Counted from the stretch's first letter, positions 41,424-51,702 are shown. The stretch is DNA of 64,000 nucleotides from Tritrichomonas foetus (GCA_001839685.1 MLAK01000926.1:41154-105153); one strand, 5' to 3'. Program-made: numbers and translations. The notes: generated by a model not told the origin, from the letters alone.

Positions 41424-42752
41424 CTACTGTAAACACATAGATCTTCTTCTTGCAGAAGTATCTGAGGGGAGGGGAGGCCTTATTGGAACCCTCGCTAAAT
41501 TGTCAATTGATAGTCTGGATCTCCTCATCTCAATCACATCTGGCTGCGTCGGTCTTTTAATTATTTTTGGAACATTTGAGACAGGTTCATTTCCGTCATT
41601 TTTCTTTGGAACAGGTAGCTTCCTTGGTGATGGTTTTCGTAATCTTCCTGTTGGCATTTTAACTGCCACATTTTCAACACTAGCACTTGTACTAATTCTA
41701 AAAGTTTGTGATGGATGTGCGTTTAATGAAAGCATCATTTCTTTAATTTTTCCTGTGATTTTTTCTCGTCGTAGAATAGAATAAATGGCAGTATCCTCAT
41801 TTATCTCATCAAGTAATAGACTTTCACTCAGTCTGTTTGTATCTATTCCTTTTGTATTTAGTTCTTCAACAATTTCTCTATCAATTTTTCTGACTTTTAA
41901 GGAGTCATCTGTTGACAAATCCAATTTTAAATGTGAATATTCACTTTGTGAAAACCATGGATGTTCTCTAATTTTCTTAATTGTTGCTCTTTGATCTGGA
42001 TTTTTGACGAGGATCTTTTTTAGAAGGTCAATAAGCTGGAGTGAAAGATTTGATGGATATGATGGTTCAGTGTAAGCAATTTTTTGGAGCATCATTTGAA
42101 CATTATCATCATCAAATGGAAGTGTTCCAGTAACCATAGCATAAAGTAAAACTCCAGCACTCCAAATATCAGCCATCTTAGTGTAAGGCATTCCTCGGAC
42201 CATTTCTGGTGCTGCGTAGGCCGGGGATCCACACGCAGTTGATAATTCAGGTTGCTCATCACTGAAGGTGTTTGAGAGACCAAAATCAATCAATCTTGCA
42301 TTCAAATTTTTATCGAGAAGGACATTCTCGGCTTTCAAGTCACGGTGAGCAACTTTGACAACGTCATGCAAGTATTCCACAGCTGAAATGATTTGTGAGA
42401 AATATCGGCGTGCTTGCTTTTCAGAAAGGTTTCCATGAAGATTGACATAGTTTAAAATCGAGCCGTTTTCTACATATTCCTGTATAAGAAATGTGAGCTC
42501 GGGAGTTTCGATGACTTCAAAGAGACGTGCTATAAAAGGATGATCCATTCGTTTGATGAGATTTATTTCACGTACAAATTTCGTTCGTGATGATTCGTCT
42601 GTGACATTTGAATTTTCTATCACTTTAATTGCGACAAATTTCTTGGCGATGCGATGTTCTGCCCTCCAAACAGTAGCAAATGATCCTTTTCCAATTTGCC
42701 TCTTTAAAACATAGTTCCCGATTGTGTGAGGAATCTTGGGCATTCCCTCCAT
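41424..42752 (-). CDS. SNF1/MARK-like CAMKL protein kinase
   Basis: 442 residues, ATG at 42750-42752. The kinase domain spans ~14-268: GKGSFATV loop (21-28), K43 in VAIKVIE, HRDLKAEN (136-143), DFGLSN at 156-161, activation segment LSTACGSPAYAAPE with the Thr at 172 where LKB1-type kinases phosphorylate AMPK relatives, then DIWSAGVLLYAMVTGTLPFDDDN. This is a canonical CAMKL kinase. The ~170-residue tail is basic and Ser/Pro/Arg-rich with no KA1 or UBA domain I can see. A candidate upstream kinase is at 50566-51702. AACTTTTT lies at 42820-42827. Confidence 0.94.
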   Translation of the reverse strand: MEGMPKIPHTIGNYVLKRQIGKGSFATVWRAEHRIAKKFVAIKVIENSNVTDESSRTKFVREINLIKRMDHPFIARLFEVIETPELTFLIQEYVENGSILNYVNLHGNLSEKQARRYFSQIISAVEYLHDVVKVAHRDLKAENVLLDKNLNARLIDFGLSNTFSDEQPELSTACGSPAYAAPEMVRGMPYTKMADIWSAGVLLYAMVTGTLPFDDDNVQMMLQKIAYTEPSYPSNLSLQLIDLLKKILVKNPDQRATIKKIREHPWFSQSEYSHLKLDLSTDDSLKVRKIDREIVEELNTKGIDTNRLSESLLLDEINEDTAIYSILRREKITGKIKEMMLSLNAHPSQTFRISTSASVENVAVKMPTGRLRKPSPRKLPVPKKNDGNEPVSNVPKIIKRPTQPDVIEMRRSRLSIDNLARVPIRPPLPSDTSARRRSMCLQ

Positions 42753-43453
42753 TAGATAGATAATGTTATAATAAATTGCTCACAAAAGAGTATCTTTTTT
42801 CAATACTTGCCTTTTTCCGAACTTTTTCTATTTATCTGTTGTGTGTAATTGTTATTGATTATCTCTCTTGAAAAGAAATCTTTCTTTTTTATATTTTGAA
42901 TTTTTCCTTAAAGAGAAATTTGCAGTTGTAATATTTCCTTTGATAAATCAATAAAATTAATTTAAAAGAGTTATTGACGAAAAGATCCATTATTTATTAT
43001 GGTTATATTATTGAAAGAGTATTAAGAAAAATTGATAGGGATATTTAAAACCTTCTTTATTTACTAAATGAAGATATTGTCAAATATGGACTCTTATAAC
43101 TTTTTGTATAAATTATTTTTATATGACTTATTGAAAATCCCTTCACAATTTCTAATGTGAAGTGAGATCTACATTTAATTGACTGAAATTAAAATTTACT
43201 TGAAAAAGTGGATAAATTTGATAAATATTCAATAGTGATTTTCACAGAATCTGTCTCCACCCTTTTTACTCAAAGACTTTTAGTATTCTCAATAAGTAGC
43301 CATTTTCAAATGAAATAATTCCGGGAATATCCTTGATTATCCATGATCCAAACAACGAACAAAAAGAATTGACAAATTTCTTAAACTCAGTTCGTTTATG
43401 ATGACGATAGAAAGACATGTGATTTGGAAAAGAACGTTTACTTATTTAATCCG
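42753..43453. other. Divergent intergenic region with AACTTTTT motifs
   Basis: 700 bases between divergent kinase and TMEM231 genes. The 18-mer TATAACTTTTTGTATAAA at 43095-43112 is repeated exactly at 54015-54032, before another gene. AACTTTTT also lies at 42820-42827. No gene was seen. Confidence 0.5.
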
Positions 43454-44356
43454 ATGGTGGTGTTATATAAAACAGCCAATAAACCTATAGTATTCAAGGC
43501 CCGCCCCCTCAGTTTAGCAACCATATTTCGTGGGCTATGCATTTTACTCAAATACGGCGCACCAATATTAATTTGCTTTTTTTTTGTGAATTATTCTCCA
43601 GGATATACTTCAGACCCAGAATTTCCAGTCGTTATCCCAGGAAAAATTAACTCATTTATCATTAATACTAATAACGAAACGGTTTCTTTCGTTTATCCGC
43701 CAGATCCAAATCAAGAATCACGACCGATGTTAATGCGAACATATTTAGATAAAAATGGAGACGAACTTAAAGAATGGTCAATATCTTTAAAAATACCAAA
43801 TGTTAATGAAATATCCATAATATCAATTACTATTCTATTCAATTTTACAGTAATGCTTCGGAAATGGGCAAACAATACCATTGATGTTGTTGGATCATTT
43901 ACTCGATCTTTTCCATCACAAATTAATTATGTTTCATGCGTTGGCGATTTGGTTCTTGAACAGAGTGAAATAATCGATTTCAGAGGATCTTTCGAACATG
44001 CAACTTTAGAATATCCATCTTATGCCACATATTCACAGATTCTTGAAACAGAAGATAATTTGTCAACTCTGTTTTATGTAGATTGGGAAGAGCCAATTGT
44101 AAAATATGGAAACTGGCCAGAATTTGATCTCAACCTTCGGATAAGAGTTAGAGAACTTGAAATCTGGCATTCGATTCCACTTGTATCAAGTATTGAGTCT
44201 GTTCTTATTTTATATTTATCTACATTGATTTTCACATCATTAATTTTAGACACAGCTCAAGGTTTTATTTTCAGAAATGGTATCATTAAATCATGGGCAA
44301 TCCCGCTGTTTCAGAAAAAGAAGAAACAGCATGGAAATGTTCGTCACAGAAATTAA
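43454..44356 (+). CDS. TMEM231: TMEM231 homologue (ciliary transition-zone membrane protein)
   Basis: 300 residues from the ATG at 43454 (MVVLYKTANKP); the longer frame starts with TTG and has no ATG. The start lines up with animal TMEM231 (M-x-LYE...). A membrane segment (~25-45) is followed by a long exoplasmic region and a second membrane segment (~245-270). The body follows the family order: a FSWLK-like strand region, LKIPNVNEISIISITILFNF, a YVSCVGDLVLEQS motif (animals: YVNGDLRLQQ), then YPSYATYSQI and a second TM with a basic tail KKKKQ. TMEM231 belongs to the MKS/B9 complex that gates the ciliary base. The match is by eye but covers the whole length. Confidence 0.82.
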   Translation: MVVLYKTANKPIVFKARPLSLATIFRGLCILLKYGAPILICFFFVNYSPGYTSDPEFPVVIPGKINSFIINTNNETVSFVYPPDPNQESRPMLMRTYLDKNGDELKEWSISLKIPNVNEISIISITILFNFTVMLRKWANNTIDVVGSFTRSFPSQINYVSCVGDLVLEQSEIIDFRGSFEHATLEYPSYATYSQILETEDNLSTLFYVDWEEPIVKYGNWPEFDLNLRIRVRELEIWHSIPLVSSIESVLILYLSTLIFTSLILDTAQGFIFRNGIIKSWAIPLFQKKKKQHGNVRHRN

Positions 44357-44658
44357 TGAATTTATTCAATAGAAGAAATTTTTACGAATGTTTCAAATTG
44401 CTGAAGATTAAGTTATGTTATGTATATGAGAAGTGTTATAATGTGCAGTTAGAAGAAACTATTTGCTGCTATAAATTTTATGAGAATTTTTCATTAAAAT
44501 ATGTTTTGTTTTACAATTTCTATTTTTTTGGTTTTTTACATTTGGATTTTTATTTAATTTCATTGGGTAAATTTTCGAAAACCTGATGATGAAAGTATTT
44601 CTAACAACTATGTAGCAATATTTAAGTCATTCATGACGTTGAATGCATTCATTATTTG

Positions 44659-46548
44659 ATGAAATGTGAAGTGATAATGATTATTAAAAATGACTATAAA
44701 CGGTCTCCATTTGCGATGACAAATCCCCTTGTTGATGCGCAACTTCATAATTACGAGAGATGGGCCGAATCCTCGGCCTTACTGATGCAAAGCCAGGAAA
44801 ATTTTTGCCTTTCAGTTTACCGAAATAAAACTACGCTTTTTGATTCGATGCTTTGCATATCGAAACAACGAAACTCGCCAATTTTATGTTGTGTTCCAAT
44901 CAGCATCGAAATTGAATTCTTAATTGATTCCACTCACTTAGCCGTGACTCTTAAGCAATACGAGAATATCACACTAATTTTCGTAATGGAGAATTCTAAA
45001 CAATTCGAAGATATTTTAGGGCAAATTGTTCTCAATATAAACCATCAGCCAATCGTGAAAGACACCCTTCGAAAACTTAATCTCTCATTTTTATATTCCG
45101 TCCAAATTCCTGATAAGTATCTCGAGCTTCTCACAAATGGCTCATACGTCAAATTAAAGCCAAACTTTTCATTCGCCACACCAATCATCGACAGCGAGCC
45201 CCACAGAAAATCATGGGAAAAACGAATATATTCTTTAAACTCCGGATATGTGACAGAACCAACTACATTCAGGGTCACCTTCATGACATGGAACGTTGCC
45301 AGTGTGAAACCAAATCCAACAGTCATGGAAGACCTGATTAAAGCCTTCCACAATGGCACCGAAAAAAGTGACATCATTTTTATTGCTTTACAAGAAATTG
45401 ATATGGGTGTTGTTTCGGTAGTTTCTGGTACCTCAAAAGTGAAAGATATGTGGTCAACTGTCATCCATGCAGCTGTTAATTATAAGCGTGGTGAGTATCA
45501 GGTTGCAGCAGAATCTACACTCGGTGGAATTTATGCAGCTGTCATTTTCCGAAATGGTGCTACACCCACTCCAATTGCTGGTGGTGTAAAAACAATTCGA
45601 TTAGGAGCTGGTGGACTTGCTGCCAATAAAGGAACCATCATCTTTCCAGTAACCGTGGGTGTTGCACGTTTCATTTTTATGGGCTGCCACCTCACACCAC
45701 ACCAAGAAGCGTGGGAAGCTCGAAATCAACAGCTTCATCTTCTTATGAAACTGGTTGATGGAAATTACGACTACTTAGCAATTATTGGTGACTTAAACTA
45801 TCGTATTGAAAAAAGCTATGAAGATTGTATAACATTAATTAACCAAAATAACATAAAAGAATTGCGTGGAAATGATCAACTTTCACTATCAAGAGAAAAA
45901 GACCCAATTTTGAATCGATTAAAAGAACCATTCCAAACTTTCTTACCAACATATAAATTCGATATGGATTCCGATGTTTATGATACTTCTGAAAAGCATA
46001 GGGTTCCTTCGTATACTGATCGAGTATTACTTCGACGTGGAAGAAAAAGGGCCGCAATGGGAACTCTAGAAACCCCAGTATTTAATATTATTGAACAACC
46101 AGAGCTGAATTTTCCGGCAATGCCAAAATGCGCAGATTTCAATTGTGGAAAATGTAGATTCAGTGATCATCGTGCTGTTATTTGCGCATACAAGTTTTTG
46201 ATTCCACAAGTAAATGATGAAAAACTCGAAAAATTGGCGGACTCAATTTATGACAAAGAATGCGAGATTTCTGAATTTCTTGTACCGAAAATTGCATTTA
46301 TGCCAAAAATGTTAGCTGTCAAGGAAGGAGAAAAAATTGATCTCAAAATCAGAAATATTTCTCAATCATGGGTGAAGTGGAAGTATAATGGAACTGGAAC
46401 AACAGCATCACCTCAACAAGGATTAATCCTACCAAATTATGTTTCTAAGATTGAAATCACTCTTGATAAAGCTGAAAATGCAAAAGTGGAAATCATTGTT
46501 GAAGGTGGAAAAAGCGTAAATGTTCCAATTACGGCTACAACAGCATGA
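44659..46548 (+). CDS. Inositol polyphosphate 5-phosphatase with C-terminal ASH-like domain
   Basis: 629 residues from the ATG at 44659, which follows TCATTATTTG directly; a later ATG at 44716 (MTNPLVD) is possible. Residues ~30-180 may form an N-terminal PH-like domain. The 5-phosphatase domain spans ~205-515: TWNVAS, ALQEIDMG, GCHLTPH, GDLNYRI, PSYTDRVL and SDHRAV are all present, so the metal-binding and catalytic residues are intact. The last ~95 residues (FMPKMLAVKEGEKIDLKIRN...) look like the ASH domain of OCRL/INPP5B. Such enzymes remove the 5-phosphate of PI(4,5)P2 and related lipids at endosomes, phagosomes or cilia. A RhoGAP domain, present in OCRL, is absent. Confidence 0.92.
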   Translation: MKCEVIMIIKNDYKRSPFAMTNPLVDAQLHNYERWAESSALLMQSQENFCLSVYRNKTTLFDSMLCISKQRNSPILCCVPISIEIEFLIDSTHLAVTLKQYENITLIFVMENSKQFEDILGQIVLNINHQPIVKDTLRKLNLSFLYSVQIPDKYLELLTNGSYVKLKPNFSFATPIIDSEPHRKSWEKRIYSLNSGYVTEPTTFRVTFMTWNVASVKPNPTVMEDLIKAFHNGTEKSDIIFIALQEIDMGVVSVVSGTSKVKDMWSTVIHAAVNYKRGEYQVAAESTLGGIYAAVIFRNGATPTPIAGGVKTIRLGAGGLAANKGTIIFPVTVGVARFIFMGCHLTPHQEAWEARNQQLHLLMKLVDGNYDYLAIIGDLNYRIEKSYEDCITLINQNNIKELRGNDQLSLSREKDPILNRLKEPFQTFLPTYKFDMDSDVYDTSEKHRVPSYTDRVLLRRGRKRAAMGTLETPVFNIIEQPELNFPAMPKCADFNCGKCRFSDHRAVICAYKFLIPQVNDEKLEKLADSIYDKECEISEFLVPKIAFMPKMLAVKEGEKIDLKIRNISQSWVKWKYNGTGTTASPQQGLILPNYVSKIEITLDKAENAKVEIIVEGGKSVNVPITATTA

Positions 46549-46634
46549 TTTCATCTATCATATGAAAAATGAACTATTTATATTATTTCCCATATTTTTA
46601 TTTCTAAACTACTTTCAAAAATCGAGATTATTTT

Positions 46635-46637
<3 letters not shown>

Positions 46638-46666
<29 letters not shown>
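46638..46666. repeat. Poly-T tract, 29 bases
   Basis: Uninterrupted T run between the 5-phosphatase gene and the decayed surface-protein gene. Assembly length may be unreliable. Confidence 0.9.
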
Positions 46667-46680
46667 GATCATTAGGAATC

Positions 46681-49107
46681 ATGGTTTTGTTTCTTTTTGG
46701 ATTCCAATTCCTGAGTCAACAAAACATATCAGATCAAGAAAGCAATGGTAGAGCTTTGATGTTATGGACAACAAGTGGAATTACATTTAATATAATCAAA
46801 GATTGTAGAAATGGAAAGTTCATCTTTTCGGTTAATTCTTCAAAATATGTTGATAATTTCATTGTTAACGACTGAAAATTCCAGCATAACTTGTTCAACA
46901 ATTCAGCACAATTTGAAGATGGGGAAGGATGTGGAATGTGAATGGATAACAATAATGAAACACTTAGTCGTTATTCAGTTTTGATAATTAATAGTTGTAA
47001 GTTTATTGAAAACACAGCTAGAAATGTATGAGGAGCATTTGCATATGGAAAATCAGTGACTATCAATAATTACACTTTATCATTGATTGCCTGCCTATTC
47101 AATGATAATACAGCTTGTGGAAATAAAGCTGTTACTTAATGTATTTTTACAATTCAAACAATATTAATTTCTGATGTTCATTCAAGAGAAATATTACTGA
47201 AGGAACATGTTCTATTGTTATCAACTCTAATTCAACTTCAATTAATACTCATCGTAATTTCGATTCCAGTATGTATAAAGATGGCAATGCTATTTATGTT
47301 AAAAAGCATGTGAAGGACCTCAATTTCACAGAATCTTACGATTGAAACAAGAGCAATTACAGTTGATTCACATTAAAGAAATTCACCAAATCATTTTCAT
47401 CATGTAGTGGTTCTAGTTTTGCATCAATATGCATTGCAGCTATTAGAGATACCCACTTTATCAATTGTAAGACAGCAGGAGAAGGTGAAGCTATATTCTA
47501 GTAGAATCCATTAAATACTCAATTAAAAGAACTATTATTAATTGAAGGAGGCTTGTTTTATAATTGTCGAGTAAACAATAGAGTTGTTCTATTGGCATGA
47601 CTTAACATCAAACAAATGATAACTTTATTATTTCAGTCTTTTACAATTCAGATGTCAATGAAACAATTATTGAAGATTGCTACTTTGAATAAAATTCATA
47701 TACATCATCATCTACCAAAGATTGATATGGAAATGGTATCTGATTTCCCAATGTAAACTGAATTGCATCACAAGGAGCTCTAGAGAAATTGACTTATTAG
47801 ATGTACATGGAGAAATAATTCACCAAGCACTTTTGGAGGTGTACTTGCTTATGGTGATAGTCAAACACTGAAAAGAATGCAATTGGAATTCACTATAGCT
47901 AATTTCATTGTAAATCCTGCTAAGATAGAATTTAGTGGTGCTTTATATATCATTTCCAAAAATTCATTAACAGTACAAGATTATATCTTTGATGTAAATA
48001 TAGGAGCACAGAGAAATTGTGCCATTTACTTCACCAAAATCGGAAATGTTGAAGTTAAAGCTTCTCAATCCGCTAGAAGCACAACAGATTGTGGAATGGC
48101 AATATAAGTTGATGAAAGAAATAGAATATTATTTGATTCATTCATCATAAATGATTACTTTCCGAACACCAAATTGCCATCATTATATATTTATCACTTT
48201 GGATTAGAAGATGTTGAAATCAATAATTGTAAATTCTACTTCAATGGACAAACACAATTTGAAATTTCAGGCCAATCAAATAATAAAATTAGATTTATGA
48301 ATAACTGTTTTACTCAGACTGGTGATTCTATTGAAAATTCATTCACACATATGGTTTCTACAATGAATGGAACTATCTTAGTAACGGAAACTGTTTCGAT
48401 TAGCTTGAAGAAATATCATTCTCTGCCCAAAACACAACTGATTTATAAAAAGCCGTTGGGATTTTTAAATGTCATTCATGTAATGTTCCAGATATTACAA
48501 CAATGCTACCAACCAACTTACCAACTACTTTACAAGCTCCAAAAGCCAAATCAGCACCTTTACCAATAGGCCAACTGCCTGATCCAACATCCAAGCCATC
48601 ACTCACTATTGAAACTTCTTTTATTCGACCATCTCAAATTCCAAAAATCACACCACCATCTCAACCATCTTTATCACATGAAAATGAAACAATAATATCT
48701 TCAATTGGAAATGAAGATTCAGATTCTAATTCACAAAAGACAAAATCGAAAAAGATTGGATTAATTGCACCTTTTGTGATTATTTATGTTGCTGTATTTC
48801 TAATCTGGTTACTTGTAATCAAGAAAGCTGTTAGTTATGATTATGAAACGGAAAATAAGTTCACTGAAGGTGAAATCAACAACAAAATCTATTGAATCAT
48901 AAGAATTTAATCAAGAAAATGAAGATCATATTTGAGATCATAATGATAATTGCCAAATCACAAGAAACATTTTATTCTAAGGAGAGAATGAAGATGAATT
49001 TGAGAATGATGATATGTTTCAAGAGAAGGACTAATCACAGATATAATATGTCACTAAACGATGAGATTTTTGAAAAATTGCTCTCTTTGAAATATAAGCT
49101 TTTGTAA
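46681..49107 (+). pseudogene. Decayed surface protein gene, Pmp/beta-helix type with C-terminal TM
   Basis: Coding-like sequence can be followed through about 2.4 kb in shifting frames. It begins MVLFLFGFQF, then repeated units such as INSCKFIENTA, LIACLFNDNTA, IRDTHFINCKT, IIEDCYFE and INNCKFYFNG. These C-x-F-x-x-N units are typical of right-handed beta-helix, polymorphic-membrane-protein-like trichomonad surface proteins. A proline-rich stalk (48500-48680) leads into a TM segment (LIAPFVIIYVAVFLIWLLVI, ~48760-48820) and an acidic cytoplasmic tail. More than ten in-frame stops (TGA most often, also TAA and TAG; e.g. 46873, 46939, 47029, 47137) and at least three frameshifts (~47140, ~47600, ~48480) break it. 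Longest intact pieces are 47877-48107 and 48174-48569. Not expected to make a full protein. Confidence 0.8.
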
Positions 49108-49259
49108 AGAAAAGAAAAATTATTTCTCATCATTTTTAAGGCAAAATATCAATTGGAATCATCTAAACACGACAATATACATATATGATAACTTTTTGAT
49201 AGTTGTGATTCAGTGTTCTTTAGAAATAATTCTATACTTTATTTTTGCATTCATATTTC

Positions 49260-50216
49260 ATGTTTGCTCTCTTTTCATCATTAGCCTTCTCCGCTTTGGT
49301 TTTGCAACACGAAGAAAAATCTTTCCTTTCATGGATGAGATCCTCCAACCAGTTTTACACAGGTGACGAATATCAATTTCGCCTCGGTATATGGCTCGCC
49401 AACCAACGCCTTGTCCAAGAGCACAACTCAAAGGTCGACTCATTCAAACTTTCAATGAACCGTTTCGCAGCTTACACGCCTTCAGAATATCGCTCACTTC
49501 TCGGATTCAAACAATCGACCCAAAAAAGCGTCAAAAAGCCACCAGTGGTGACAAAGCCATCAAATTCTGACAGCCTCGACTGGCGCGAATTAGGCGCAGT
49601 CAGCCCAATTCAAGATCAAGGCTCATGCGGCTCATGCTGGGCCTTTTCAGCCGTTGTCTGCTTCGAAGGCGCCGAGTTCCTCAAACACAACGTTCTCTAC
49701 AAGTTTTCAGAGCAATTCTTGGTCGATTGCTCAACAGAAGATCATGGCTGCGATGGCGGAATGCCATATCACGCATACGAATACGTCATCCAGCAGTGCG
49801 GCGGAAAGGTCATGCTCAACTCGGACTATCCATACAAGGGCATCGATGATGATTGCAAATTTGATGAGAATAAGGCCGTCGGCCATTTCGCTAGATGGTA
49901 TGATGTCAAACAAGGAAGTGAATCAGAACTTGCTTCATATTTAGAACAATATGGCCCAACATCAGTCGGAATTGATGCATCCACAATCCAATTCCAACTA
50001 TACACATCAGGCATCTTCAATGATCCAAAATGCTCACAAATCTACCTTAACCACGGTATCGGTCTTGTTGGCTATGGCGTTGATGGTGATGTTGGCTATT
50101 GGATCGTCCGCAATTCCTGGGGTGCTGCTTGGGGTGAGCAAGGGTACGCTAGATTCCTCCGTGGACATAACATGTGCGGCCTCGCCACATCTGCAACAGT
50201 TGTTGAATCAGATTAA
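49260..50216 (+). CDS. Cathepsin L-like cysteine protease (peptidase C1A)
   Basis: 318 residues from the ATG at 49260; the longer frame starts at TTG. TCATATTT sits just before the ATG. A signal peptide (MFALFSSLAFSALVLQ) and an I29 inhibitor-type propeptide (~20-100, FRLGIWLANQRLVQEHN, FKLSMNRFAAYT) precede the mature enzyme from ~105 (LDWRELGAVSPIQDQG). The active site has Gln120, Cys126 in GSCGSCWAFS, His265 in LNHGIGLVGYG and Asn285 in VRNSWGAAWG. Disulfide cysteines are present. This is a secreted or lysosomal endopeptidase of the type trichomonads release. The gene uses many C- and G-ending codons, unlike its AT-rich neighbours, as highly expressed genes often do. AACTTTTT lies 70 bases upstream. 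Confidence 0.96.
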   Translation: MFALFSSLAFSALVLQHEEKSFLSWMRSSNQFYTGDEYQFRLGIWLANQRLVQEHNSKVDSFKLSMNRFAAYTPSEYRSLLGFKQSTQKSVKKPPVVTKPSNSDSLDWRELGAVSPIQDQGSCGSCWAFSAVVCFEGAEFLKHNVLYKFSEQFLVDCSTEDHGCDGGMPYHAYEYVIQQCGGKVMLNSDYPYKGIDDDCKFDENKAVGHFARWYDVKQGSESELASYLEQYGPTSVGIDASTIQFQLYTSGIFNDPKCSQIYLNHGIGLVGYGVDGDVGYWIVRNSWGAAWGEQGYARFLRGHNMCGLATSATVVESD

Positions 50217-50250
50217 TAATAAAAGCCTGATATAAGTTGCCCTAGCTTCC

Positions 50251-50349
50251 TTTTTATATTTGTCTTTTTCTTTCTTTCTTTTTTTCTTTCATTTTTTCAT
50301 TCATTCTTTTCTTTCTTTCTTTTCTTTTCTTTTCTTTCTTTCTTTTCGG
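50251..50349. repeat. TTTC-rich polypyrimidine tract
   Basis: About 100 bases of T/C with TTTC and TTTTC units directly downstream of the protease gene; a simple repeat, perhaps in the 3' untranslated region. Confidence 0.85.
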
Positions 50350-50565
50350 TTTCCTGTTTCTTGTTTTCTTGGATGGAAGTTGCATTTTATTTATTAAAAC
50401 AAATCAAGAAGTGAAAAATATGAATAAAAAAATCATAGGAATTCGCGCTTTACAAAGAAATAAAGTAATGCGAGGAAAAAAACGACACAATTCATGACAG
50501 CAAACAAAAATTGAATAAATTCCTCTAAATACACAAACAAAACATCATAAATACTCAATCGTTTT

Positions 50566-51702
50566 CTAGATGTAATTGTTACAGTTATCCAACAACATAG
50601 ATTTCTCGATAATTGGAGAGTCAAATTGATCAATAATTGGCGGGAAAGTGTCAGGACATGAATAAGATTTTAAATCTGCAACAAACGAGAAATTTTCTGG
50701 ACATACGACGGCTGGAACAATTACAACTTTTGAGTCAGGAAGTGGTGCCTTTGGCATCATTGTCTGAAATTCCCACTTAGGATTCTCCTCTGCCAATTTG
50801 AAAAATTCATGATTTTTTACTTCATCAAGAGTAGGTCTTTTTGATGAATCAACAGTTAGCATTAATTGAATGATAGAAATGAGTGCACTTGAGTATTCAT
50901 TCTCAGGAATGTCTAATTTTGTCATGTTGATGCTTCTCACAATTTCGTAGAGATTGGCGCCAACATAAGGAAGCTTTCCAAATGCAGCCTCATATAAAGA
51001 AACGCCGAGACTCCAAATATCGCCTTTGGTCGGATCGATGTCCTCTTCATAATCTTCTTCATCTTCAAATAGCTCAGGTGCTTGATAAGCAGGCGTTCCA
51101 ACAACAGCTTCAGCACTCTGAAATGAATGGCCAATTCCGAAATCCGAAAGCTTTGCCGAGCCGTCAGAAAAAATTAAAATATTGGATGGTTTTATATCTT
51201 TGTGGATGATGCCTTTTGAATGCAAATACGATAGTCCTTCAATTACTTGTTTGAAAATTGAAGCGAGATCGGCTTCGGAGAATCGATTTTGTTGATTATT
51301 TTGATTGCCTCCATATATTCTTTCGATTAGGTCCTGCATGGTCCCACAGTTGGCCCATTCGATGACCATATAAGCCGTATCGACAGTTGATGCATAAAGA
51401 ACGTCAACTAGCTTCACAATATTGTGATGATTGAGTTTTCTCATAATTCGAATTTCCCGTTCGAGTCCTGCCGCACCGGTACCGTTATGGCGATGTTCTA
51501 GAATATGAATCGCTTTGACTGCGTAGAATGCGCCGGTGGTCTCATCGCACGCAAGATAGACTTTTGAGGATGATCCACTTCCGAGTTTCGACCTAAGAGT
51601 GTATTGATTGACTTTCTTCATCTTTGGCTGGCGGTTCTCTTCAATGATGATTCGCTGCGATGGAATCATATGTGGTAAAAAAGTCCTCCTCATGTTAAAC
51701 AT
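50566..51702 (-). CDS. LKB1/CaMKK-like Ser/Thr kinase
   Basis: 378 residues from the ATG at 51700-51702; a GTG three bases upstream is ignored. The kinase domain spans ~34-300: GSGSSSKVY loop (41-49), K63 in YAVKAIH, catalytic loop HKDIKPSN (167-174), DFG at 187-189, activation segment AVVGTPAYQAPE and KGDIWSLGVSLYEAAFGKLPYVGANLYE. The IKPSN catalytic loop, GTPAxxAPE and SLGVSLY features are those of CaMKK and LKB1, the kinases that switch on AMPK relatives. The HRD arginine is replaced by lysine. An acidic insert EDEEDYEEDID follows APE. The tail (~300-378) has no known domain. That it acts on the CAMKL kinases nearby is only a suggestion. Confidence 0.88.
   Translation of the reverse strand: MFNMRRTFLPHMIPSQRIIIEENRQPKMKKVNQYTLRSKLGSGSSSKVYLACDETTGAFYAVKAIHILEHRHNGTGAAGLEREIRIMRKLNHHNIVKLVDVLYASTVDTAYMVIEWANCGTMQDLIERIYGGNQNNQQNRFSEADLASIFKQVIEGLSYLHSKGIIHKDIKPSNILIFSDGSAKLSDFGIGHSFQSAEAVVGTPAYQAPELFEDEEDYEEDIDPTKGDIWSLGVSLYEAAFGKLPYVGANLYEIVRSINMTKLDIPENEYSSALISIIQLMLTVDSSKRPTLDEVKNHEFFKLAEENPKWEFQTMMPKAPLPDSKVVIVPAVVCPENFSFVADLKSYSCPDTFPPIIDQFDSPIIEKSMLLDNCNNYI

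Noticed and set aside
43424..43453. Ten-codon extension of TMEM231
   Set aside because: Starts with TTG; the ATG at 43454 lines up with the family start.
46638..46666. Poly-T as a retrotransposition tail
   Set aside because: The decayed gene beside it is on the + strand, so a copied poly(A) would be at its other end; simple slippage is more likely.
46681..49107. TGA read as tryptophan in the surface gene
   Set aside because: Other genes in the window use TGA as their stop (e.g. 8967, 46546, 24381), TAA and TAG also occur inside the frame, and there are frameshifts; decay explains it better.
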